Shown here piece by piece: positions 1 through 9,800 of a DNA stretch of 64,000 bases (positions are counted from its first letter, which is position 1; each line of letters opens with the position of its first letter). Origin of the DNA: Caenorhabditis elegans (taxonomy: Eukaryota; Nematoda; Chromadorea; Rhabditida; Rhabditidae); the NCBI RefSeq assembly GCF_000002985.6, contig NC_003283.11, positions 18,663,501 through 18,727,500 of the forward strand. The letters are read 5' to 3'. The translations under genes and the position numbers were made by a program. The notes under the pieces were generated by a model. It saw nothing but the letters and a program-made list of their open reading frames with translations, was not told the origin of the DNA and made no database searches.

Positions 1-225
1 TGGGACCCTTGAACTCTGGGCTTGGCGCCCACAAAGTCAGGAGGCTGATACCCCCAAGCTCTGGGTCTAGATACCCGTTTCGAACTCCGGGCCATTGTCT
101 GTAGGGCCAGTGCGGCCTTAGAGATTGGGCCTTGTCTGGAAACTCTGATGTACTAGCGGACCCAAAATTTCAGATTCCGAGACTGCGTAGCCCGGCCCAA
201 ATTTTAGTCTGTGTCCCCTTCTAAC

Positions 226-596
226 CTGGTGGTGGAATTGGAATCGTCTCATTCGCCGCAACATTGCAGTCCTTCTGCTCAACACAACGATTATCCGAAG
301 TTCTGCGGAAGAATCCACTGTTACACTGACATCCCATGACGCATTGCAGTGTGCAAAAAGTCTGCAAAAACCACGTTGTAAGCCGGAATTTGACAACAAA
401 ATCTGCTCACCGGAGTCGGAAGCCCGCAAGTCGGCTCGCAAGCCGTGCCACACGTCTGGAAGCTCTCGTTTTCTTTGCATTCTTGGTCTGAAAGGGGTTT
501 AGGTACACTTTTAGGTTGGAAAAACTTACCTCTTGTCGCTGAAAGTTGAGCGTTTGCTCCGATGAGCAGAACGCTGAGCAGCACAATATACTGCAT
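226..596 (-). CDS. Secreted single-TIL-domain protein (protease inhibitor-like), partial
   Basis: Three exons on the minus strand (596-530, 487-411, 361-226) with GT/AG junctions in phase. The start MQYIVLLSVLLIGANA is a clear signal peptide. The mature part carries one trypsin-inhibitor-like (TIL) domain with ten cysteines, running from CKENESFQTCG through CEPTCG and MGCQCNSGFFRR to CVEQKDC. Family knowledge: TIL proteins are secreted, disulfide-rich serine protease inhibitors; the inhibitory loop and target cannot be read here. After CVEQKDC comes a short Pro-rich tail and a donor at 225. A candidate fourth exon (135 to the window edge) is open and in phase but does not look strongly coding, so the 3' end is unresolved. 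Two larger TIL genes lie downstream on the other strand, which suggests a local family cluster. Confidence 0.82.
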
Positions 597-640
597 CGCT
601 CCGAAACTCGGAAACTCTGGAAAACTATAAAATCACGCCA

Positions 641-647
641 TTTTATA
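641..647 (-). promoter_or_regulatory. TATA-like box of the minus-strand TIL gene
   Basis: TATAAAA on the minus strand lies about 45 bases upstream of the signal-peptide ATG at 596. Spacing is consistent with a core promoter and a short 5' UTR, but AT-rich context makes chance matches common. Confidence 0.35.
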
Positions 648-1059
648 GCATTTTTATGCGAACCAAAACATAAAGTTTCAGGAAAAACATTATAATAAAA
701 AAACCAGAAAATCGAGAAATCAGACATCAAAAGTGCGGAAAACATTATGTTTTGAGAGAGAAAAGGAGAAAGTAAACAAAAAAAAATGTCTGTGTTTTGA
801 TGATTTTTGGGGTCAAAAGATTGGAAATTTTGCAGAAATTGCTGGGAAAAAATGGGGAGTTTAAAGAAAAACAACATTCGAAGTTACAGAAAACTTGAAA
901 ACAATATGCAAATATTGCAAAAAAACATGGAATTTTCGGGAAAAAACTATTGTTCAAAGTAAATATTTTTTGATATGTTTTCAAGTTTAAATATGTAGTT
1001 TGAACTGTTTTTTCCAAAAAAAAATTATAGAAAAAATCTATGAATTTCAGACAATTTTA
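648..1059. other. AT-rich spacer, no gene recognised
   Basis: Low-complexity AT-rich spacer upstream of the minus-strand TIL gene. Open frames here are F/K/N-rich and have no splice signals or domain resemblance. Confidence 0.6.
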
Positions 1060-1925
1060 CATAGGAAAAATCAACTTTTCAGATATTTTTACATAGGAAA
1101 TTGGAAATTTACGGCATTTTTTATATAGACAAATCAAATTTTGAGACATTATTTTACAGGAAACTCAAAATTTCAAATATTTTTACACTGAAAATTCGAA
1201 ATTTCAGGAATTTTTACATAGGAAATTCAGAATTTCTGCCATTTTTCTACTGGAAAATCACTTTTTTCAGAAATTTTTTATATAAAAAAATTCAAAATTT
1301 GAGACATGTTTCGACTGAAAAATGTATTTTTCCGGTATTTTGAACTGTGAAATTCAGGATTTCGGCCACTTTTAAATGAATAAATGGAAATTTTAGACAT
1401 TTTTACATAGAAAATTTGAAAGTTCAAACGTTTTTTTTACAGGAAAATCAATTTTCTAGACATTTTTAAACATGAAATCTGAAACTTCAAGAATTTTTTA
1501 TATAGGAAGTTCAAATTTTTTACGTTTTTGTACTAAAAAATTCAAAATTTCCGGCATTTTCTGCTAGAAAATCAATTTTTCAGATATTTTCACATGAGAA
1601 ATTCAATATTTCAGATTTCTATACAAAAAATTTGAAATTTAGGACATTTTATACTGGAAAATCATATTTTTAGGATATTTTTTCATAACAGTTTGAAATT
1701 TCATGCATTTTTACATAGAAAATTTGAAATTTCTGCCATTTTTCTACTGGAATATCACTTTTTCAAACATTTTTACATAAGAAATGTGAAATGTTTAGAG
1801 ATTTTTATATAGGAAATTCGAAATTTCAGAAATTTTTTACATATAAAAATCGATTTTTCAGACGTTTTTCTACAGGAAAATCAGTTTTTCAGATATTTTT
1901 GTATAGGAAATTTGAAATTTCTGCA
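1060..1925. repeat. Degenerate ~30-bp tandem array, 'TTTTTACATAGGAAATT' family
   Basis: Units of about 30-35 bp repeat the core TTTTTACATAGGAAATTC followed by AAATTTCAGACA, with many substitutions and small indels. The same family recurs at 3235-3800 in this orientation and at 57.6-63.85 kb in reverse orientation, so it is a major interspersed repeat of the locus. Confidence 0.85.
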
Positions 1926-2299
1926 AGTTTTTGAAAATCATTTGAGAACTCTGCGTCTAAATTCCCGCAATTCTTGTAGATCTGGGGGGTAGATCAAACC
2001 GAAATGGGACAGCATGGGCAGTTTCACTACAAACTACAAACTACACTTGAGTACTAAAATTATACGACTAAATGACGAGACAAAATCAATATTTCGAACC
2101 AACAAAAAAATAAACGAAAATCTAACGAAATTCACAAAGTTGTAGTGGATTTTTGGATTAAATGAACACGCGCGAGTTGACTAGAAAAAACGGAAATTGA
2201 AGGGTTAATCCCCCAACCCGCCAAATCTTTTATTTTTTGATCTCCCACACATTTTTTACACGTTTTTTTTTGTAAATGATGTGTGGAGATTGGGATTTG
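1926..2299. other. Non-repetitive spacer
   Basis: Mostly unique AT-rich sequence with no supported exon, RNA gene or mobile element. Confidence 0.5.
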
Positions 2300-3180
2300 T
2301 AGGGGGGTTTGGCGGGAAAATTGAATTTTCTGATAGAAAATTTGAGAAAAATGTAAAATTTTCGAGAAAATGGGGTTTTGGGACTACTTTTGGAGAAAAA
2401 ACCGGCAAAAAAACTGAAAATTTGGCGGTTTTTGGCAGAATTTATTGTTTTTTGGATGTTTCGGGTTATAGGAAATGAAAAGTTCAATAGAAAAACTGAA
2501 ATTTCTGACATTTTGCAATTAGAAAATTAAAATTTCAGACGTTTTTACATTGGTAATTGGAAATTTCAGACATTTTTGAATAGGAAAATTCTAATTTCAA
2601 CCATTTTTATGAAGGAATTTTTAAATTTTTCTACAAAATTTTCGTTTGAAATCGACTATTTTTTGCCAAATTTAGCACTTTTTGAAGGTCAAAAACTCGA
2701 TTTTCTCATCAAATTTTCTATGATTTTATATATTTAGAAGCGTAAATATTTGCACTGTGTCACCATTTGTTTATATGATTTCATGTGAAAAAGCTGGCTG
2801 AAATCAAAGATGAAAAGCTGATTAAATAAACATTTTCTGCAAGAAATTTGGGATTTTTGATGTTAATTTTGAAAAATATTGTATTGGCGGGGTTTGGCTC
2901 TTTTTGTGGTGAGACCCTTGGAAAATGTTTTGGCGGGAAATTCAAACTTTCTGAGAAATAATACTTTGGTGGGAAATTCAATTTTTCTGAAAAAAAAAAT
3001 TTTTGGTGAAAATTTTTTTTGGCGGAAAATTCAAATTTTCTGAGAAAATTTTTTTTGGCGGAAATTCAAATTTTTGGAGAAAAATAATTTGGCGGAAAAT
3101 TCAAATTTTCTGAGAAAAATTTTTTTGGCGGAAATTCAAATTTTTGGAGAAAATATTTTTGGCGGGAAATTCAAAATGGA
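2300..3180. repeat. Short tandem repeats with E2F-like GGCGGGAAA cores
   Basis: The core TTTGGCGGGAAATTCAAA, or a one-base variant, occurs near 2308, 2930, 3031, 3056, 3090, 3126 and 3160, spaced about 30-45 bp in the last stretch. Related copies lie near 14370-14560 and 43617-43710. TTTGGCGGGAAA matches the consensus of E2F/DP factors; whether it is bound is unknown. Confidence 0.7.
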
Positions 3181-3234
3181 TTGTTTCTAGAGGGAGTTGG
3201 TCAGTCGGAGTAAAAAGGAAAATATGCAGTTTGG

Positions 3235-3810
3235 ACAGTTTTCAAATAGAATTCTAAAATTTCAGACATTTTTAAATTGGAATTTAGAAAAAGCTGAGTT
3301 TTTTACACTAGAAACCTGTAATTCACTTTATTTTTTTTCGTTTATTTTATTTAGATTTTTTCAATTTTCATTTCCTATGTTTTCCAGGAATTTCAAAAAT
3401 TTTCTAGAAGGAAATTTGGAATTTCCTGCTTTTTTATAAAGTTAGTTCAAATTTACAGACATTTTAGATAGGAAATTAGAAAATTTTGACATTTTTCAAT
3501 AGGAAATAAGAAATTTCAATAAATTTACGTAGGATAATTACGTAGGAAATTTAAATTTCCAGACTTTTTAATATGAAAAAATTACGATAAAAACTTCAGA
3601 TATTTTACATAGTAAATTTAAAATTTTGGAAACTTTAACACAGGAAAATTAAAAAATTCTAATTTCAGGCACTTTAAGATGAGAAATTTAAAATTTCAGA
3701 CAGTTTTTATAAGGAAAACCAAAACTTGAAAATTTGGGTTTTTGGACAATTTTACACAGGAAATTGAAAATTTCAGACATTTTAACAAAAGAAAAACAAA
3801 AAATCCGGCC
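3235..3810. repeat. Second block of the 'ACATAGGAAATT' tandem repeat
   Basis: Same degenerate unit and orientation as the block at 1060-1925, with TTTTACATAG or TTTTTATAAG cores every 30-45 bases. Confidence 0.75.
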
Positions 3811-4384
3811 TTTTATATATAAAAAGTTCGAAAAACCGTAGTAAAAATTAGAACACAAAATACCAAAATCTGCACATTTTATACCCAAATATCAGGTCAA
3901 ATTCGTCATTATTTTCTTTTGAATTTTCGCATTTTTTTGAAGCCCAACCCACTCGGCCTTGAACTGAACTACGGGTGGTACTCGGCGAAACTACCGAAAG
4001 ATCAAAAGTAAATGGGTGTAGTGATGACAATAATAATTGACCGAACAAACTTCATCGGTTATGTCTGCTGCTGTGAGAACAAAGAGTACGGGGCTGACTG
4101 GATATATGACTCATGAAACATTGTGTGACGTTGGTAGCTAAACAGAGTTCACTAGAAAATGAAGTATGTTTTTCTAAACAAACCAGTTCCTAACTGGTGG
4201 AATTTGGTAAAAATAAAAAATTTTGAAAAAAATTTTTTTTTTGAAATTTCGAAAAAAAATTTTTTTGAATATTTTTGTAAATTTTCAACCTGGCCTTATT
4301 ATGTAAAATTTTCAGGGTTGTTGAGTATATTTTCAATAAAAACCCAATAGTCAACCGCCAAAATTTGGCTGTTTTTAGAGAGTG
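3811..4384. other. Spacer with a short non-repetitive segment
   Basis: Bases around 3900-4160 are of balanced composition and do not belong to the neighbouring repeats, but no frame with splice sites or recognisable product was found. The rest is poly-A/T-rich. Confidence 0.45.
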
Positions 4385-4883
4385 AGCAATTTGTGTTGTC
4401 GATTTCTGTTAGGCTGGTTTTTTTTGGACATTTTGGCCTTTTTTTAGCTATAAATGGACGAAAATTAAATGACATATAGTTTTACAAGTCAAAATAATAG
4501 TAAAACAGAACAATTTAAAAAAAATTTTTTTTTGAAAATTTGGAAAAAAATTTTGGAAAATTTTTTTTTGAATTTTTTGAATTTTTTTCTAAAATTTTTA
4601 ACTATTTCTATTAGCTTCAGTTTGCACTAAAATTAATTATGATTTTTTTTAAGCAAACTAGTGGTTTATTGCCATAATTTGGATGTTTTTAGACAGCGAG
4701 CAATTTGTGTTGTCGATTTCCATTGGCCTGGTTTCTACAGAATATAGGACTTTTAGTGATATGCAATGAAAATTACGATTAGTACATATATAATATAATA
4801 TAATATAATATATAATACAATATATAATACATAATACAATATATATATAATATATAATTATATATATATGTATAATATATATA

Positions 4884-4957
<74 letters not shown>

Positions 4958-6290
4958 ATACATAATACATAATACATAATATATAATACATATATAATAT
5001 AATTACACATATATAATATTTTAATCAAAGTTGTATAAATATGTTAAAACATTAAATATTGCAAAATATTTTTTTTGAACATTTTGAAAAAAAATGTTTT
5101 GTTAACTTTTCGAAAAAAAATATTTTTTTGAAAAACTGTTATTTTTTTCAAATTTCAGTATTTTTGTAATAGTTTGAATTTACACAAAAGTTAAGTACAA
5201 TGTTCTTAACATACTGGTAGTTATCTCTAAAAATTGAGCAGTTTTTTGAGAACGAGCAATTTGTGTTGTCGCTTTCTTTTACATAGGCTGGTTTAGTTGG
5301 GAATTATGTGTGACCTTTTCAGCTAGAAACGGACAGAAAATGATATAACAGTCATATAAAGTTTTAAAAAAAAGTATAGTATAGTAAAACAGAAAATTTG
5401 GAAATACAATTTTTTTTTAAAGATTTTTGAAATTTTTTTCTTGCAATTTCAAAAAAAATTTTTTTTTTGAGTTTTTGGAATTTTTTTTTCAAGTTTTGAA
5501 CTATTTCTATTAGTTTGACATTATGTAACACATTATGACATAGAGATTATGTACAATTTTCTCGACAAATCAGTAGTTAACGGCCAAAATTCGGCTCTTT
5601 TTAGACAGTGAGCAATTGGTGTTATCAATTTCCATTGACCTGGATTCTTCAGAATACAGCACTTTTAATTATAGCGAGGCAATGATAAATTATGATTTGC
5701 AAAATTTAATGAATAAATTTTTTTTTTTGGATAATTTTGAAAAAAAAATTTTTTTTTTGAGAAATAAAACGTTTTTTTCCAATTTTCTGAATTTTTATTC
5801 TCAAATTTTGAAATATTTATATTAGTTTTAGTTCACACTAAAATTAAGATTAATTTTCTTGACAAATTAGTAGTACACTGACTAAATTTGGCACTCGAGC
5901 AATCGGTGTTGTCGCTTTCTTTTAGGCTGGTGTATTTGGAAATTGTGGCCCTTTTAGGTATAAAAAGACAAAGTTGATGTTACAACAAGAATGTATATAG
6001 TTAAACAACATAAAATGTAGTAAAACTAAAATTTTTGGAAATCAATTTTTTTTTGAGATTTTTGAAAAAAAAAATTCTGCGATTTTCAAAAAATTTTTTG
6101 AATTTTCTGATATTTTTTTCTCAAATTTTCAAAGAATGCTTATTCATGCAAATCCACACAAAAATCGTAAGTTTTCATAAGCCAACCAGTTTTTAACTAC
6201 AAAAATTTGCCACTTTTTAGAAGTCGAGCATTTGGTGGGTGTTGTCGATTCCCCCCCCCCCCCCCCCCTCAGGCTTGAAAAGCCGGCTAA
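4385..6290. repeat. Tandem array of ~300-350 bp units
   Basis: Six units are marked by GAGCAATTTGTGTTGTCG or close variants near 4385, 4697, 5262, 5610, 5896 and 6224. Each is followed by a pyrimidine stretch, GGCTGG, then a block of alternating A and T runs. Spacing is about 290-350 bp except where an AT microsatellite enlarges the second unit. The last unit carries a run of about 20 C at 6249-6268. Confidence 0.8.
4785..5015. repeat. (TA)n / ATAATATA microsatellite
   Basis: A nearly pure (TA)n tract of about 60 bases lies within a wider TATAATA-rich stretch, inserted in the second unit of the surrounding tandem array. Confidence 0.95.
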
Positions 6291-6780
6291 AATCTAGTTC
6301 CTCAGGTAAACTTGCACCGAAGTTACAGAAATAGACATCAGGAAGTAAAAAAAAACAGTTCTAATTACCAAGCAAACAAGAAAAATCAATCAAAAACTAA
6401 ATACACAGCAAATATTTACAAACATAAAAAAGAAAAAAAAAATCAAAAATTGAGGTGCAAAGTGGGCAAAAATGAAATCTTATGACTGGAAAAATAATCA
6501 GATAACTGCTTATAAATATAATTTGAATAAAAATAGCAGAAAAAAATTTTGAAAAAAATTTTTTTTTTGAGAATTTTGAAAAAATTTTTTTTTTTTTTTT
6601 CTGAAACTCCCCTAAAATGTGGAATTTCAAAATTTTCAACAATTTCGTCAAACTACACCCTCAGAAAAGTACAAATCACGATGAAAATCTCTGAAATCCC
6701 CCCATCGCCGTTTGTTTTTCCAATTTACGACCACCAAACCTCTCTCCCTATCGGCTTAACTGTTGGTCTAAACCTCGAAT
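6291..6780. other. Promoter-side spacer of the N-glycan-rich TIL gene
   Basis: Mainly AT-rich unique sequence with strong A/T runs at 6540-6600. No supported gene. It ends at the TATA box of the downstream gene. Confidence 0.5.
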
Positions 6781-6783
6781 TAC

Positions 6784-6790
6784 TATAAAA
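6784..6790 (+). promoter_or_regulatory. TATA box
   Basis: TATAAAA lies 34 bases upstream of the signal-peptide ATG at 6824, a typical distance for a core promoter with a short 5' UTR or an SL-less start. Confidence 0.45.
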
Positions 6791-6823
6791 TAACATATTT
6801 TGATGTCATTTGACATTGGTAAT

Positions 6824-9800
6824 ATGTTCACAAAAACATCATTGCTAGGGTTACTGTATTTATGCGCTATTTTGATCGGTTTTCCAGAAAAATCGACGGG
6901 AAGTGGTGGGTTTTTTTGTTGACCTTTCTTGAAAATTTATGATTTTTAAACTTAAATTTGTGAAAATTTGAATTCAGCTCATTATTAGTTTTCAAACACG
7001 TATAATCATGACTATATTCCGATTATTTTGAAAATGTTGGCCTCTACGTCCCTATAAAGTCGTGGCGGGACCCAAATTTCCAATTCGTTAGATTCTAGTC
7101 ATAATCATACTTTTTTTTTCAAGTTGCTTGAAGTGAACTAAATCTGAGTATTTGAACATTTTTAAAATTTGCACCAGGTTATCGTGGTGGGACCAAAAAT
7201 TTTGAAAATTCAAAAATTCCTAGAACCTAGTCATGAGTATACTTATTTTAAAGCTCTCGACGCGCTCATTTTCATAATTTAAAAATTTTGGAATTCGCAG
7301 CAAAACTGTGCGAGTTGCGGCCCCCTTCAAGTTTTCGTGGTGAGACCCAAAATTTTGAAAATTCCAAAATTTCGAGAACCTAGTCATGATTATTCTCATT
7401 TTAAAGCTCTTGGCGCGCTTATTTTAATAATTTTTAAATTTTTAAATTCGCATCAAAACTGTGCGAGTTATGGTAGCTTGTTTCATCAGTATACTTATTT
7501 TGAAGCTCTTGACGCGCTCATTTTCATAATTTAAAAATTTTGAAATTCGCAGCAAAACTGTGCAAGTTATGGTAGCTTGTTTCATTTTTGCGGCGAGACC
7601 CAAAATTTTGGAAAAATCCAAGTTTTCAGAACCTAGTCATGATTATACTCATTTTGAAGCTTTTGGCGCGCTAATTTTAATAGTTTTAAAATTTTAAAAT
7701 TCGCCCCAAAACTGTGCAAGTTACGGCAGCTTTTTACATTTTCGTGGCGAGACCCAAAATTTTGAAAATTCCAAAATTTCTAGAACCTAGTCATGATTAT
7801 ACTTATTCGAAAGCTCTCGCTCTGCTGAATTCAAAAATTCTAATTTCAGACCCCCTACCAACAACACCCCCCGCCCCAACAGTATCCCCATATGGAAATG
7901 AGACCCTTCCAACACTGTTCCCACCGCTGGTATTTCCGAACTTCACCGTACCAACGCTGAACCCAATGGCGCCAGTACCACCACCCACATTTGGTCCAAT
8001 TCCTGGCCTTGGAAATTTCACCCTACCTACACTTGGCACGCTGCCAGGCTTCGGGAACTTTACCCTTCCAACTTTTGCCCCACTGAACCTTAGTTTCCCG
8101 GGGCTTCCAACAATGGCTCCGCTGAATCTGAGTCTGCCAAATTTCATGAATTTCACACTTCCAACCATGCCAACATTTGCTCCCCTGGTGCTAGGCGATC
8201 TATCCAACTTCACGCTACCTACCCTTGCTCCGTTCAATCTAAGCCACCTGGGACTTGGCACCATGCCAACTTTTGCACCACTGAACCTGAGCTTCCCAGG
8301 GCTTCCTACGATGGCTCCACTAAACCTGAGCCATTTAGGTCTTGGCACGATGCCAACTTTTGCTCCACTGAATCTCAGTCTCCCCGAGCTCCCCAGCCTT
8401 CCTACAATGGCCCCGTTGAACCTGAGCCACCTGGGACTTGGCACCATGCCAACTTTTGCTCCACTGAACCTAAGCCTACCCGCACTGCCTACCATGTCCC
8501 CAATGAACCTAACCATCCTAGGACTCCCGACGATGGCTCCAGTGAATCTCACCGGGCTCCCCACATTGCTTCCGATCACCAATCCGCCATCAATGGGCAC
8601 TACAACCAAGCCACCTGCGGCCCCCAGTACTGGTAAGGCTTGGACGATTATATTTTAGGCTTCAAGCTTCTCTTTTTCCAGCCTGCGGATCCGCTACATG
8701 TACCTCTACGCAGGTCTGCGCGTCGCCACTAAACTCGACACAGACCTGCATCCCACGGCTCCCGGATCGCCGTTACTGTATTGATGAGCCGTGTCAAGTG
8801 GGCATGAAGTGCTTTGATAACGTCACTAGCAACGCCTACACTTGTTATACCAAACTGGGTAAGGGGTACTGTAGGAGTGCTGGAGGGTAGGGCCAGTGGG
8901 GAAAATTGCTTTAAAACATGCCTATGGTACTACAACGACCGAAAATCATAGTAAGAAAATTTCAAAAAAATTTCAAAATTTTATATGGTTTTTTGAAAAT
9001 TGAAAAAATCTCGAATTGCATCAAATTCCCATTTGTATTACGCGCCAATAGTTTTTGAGTTGCTTGAAGTCAACTAAATCTGAGTATTTGAAAATTTTTA
9101 AAATTTGCGCCAGTTTTAGGTTATCGTGGTGGGACGAAAAATTTTGAAAATTCAAAAATTCCTAGAACCTAGTCATGAGTATTTATTTTAAAGTTATTTT
9201 AAAGCTCTCGACGCGCTTATTTTCATAATTTAAAAATTTTTAAATTCGCATCAAAACTGTGCGAGTTACAGTAACTTTTCCGTTTTCGTGGTGGGACCCA
9301 AAATTTTGGAAATTCCAAAATTTCTAGAACCTAGTCATCAGTATACTTATTTTGAAGCTCTTGACGCGCTCATTTTCATAATTTAAAAATTTTGAAATTC
9401 GCAGCAAAACTGTGCAAGTTATGGTAGCTTGTTTCATTTTCGCGGCGAGACCCAAAATTTTGGAAAAATCCAAGTTTTCAGAACCTAGTCATGATTATAT
9501 ATTAATTTTGAAGCTTTTGGCGCGCTTATTTTAATAGGTTTAAAATTTTAAAATTTTCTGAAAAGTTCGATGGAGCGCGCTTGTCATTGTTTAATTTTTA
9601 TTTTTCAATTTTTCACATTTTTGATTGATTTTTCATGTTTTTTTGCATAATTTTACTGAAACACAGTGAAAAATGTGAGATAAATGCAAATTGTTCACTA
9701 AAAATCAGTGAAAAACAGAGAAAGAACGTTTTCCAATGACATTGAGCCTTCATCTCCACTTTTTAATAAAGAATTTGCATTTATCTTAAATTTTTCACTG

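Noticed and set aside
1060..1925. CRISPR-like regular repeats
   Set aside because: Units are degenerate with no constant-length unique spacers, and the genome is eukaryotic.
4779..4991. 70-residue Tyr/Ile ORF
   Set aside because: Translation of a TA microsatellite.
7803..8609. 268-residue open frame on the minus strand
   Set aside because: It mirrors the N-glycan repeat exon; the repeat composition keeps the antisense frame open. It has no splice context or domain.
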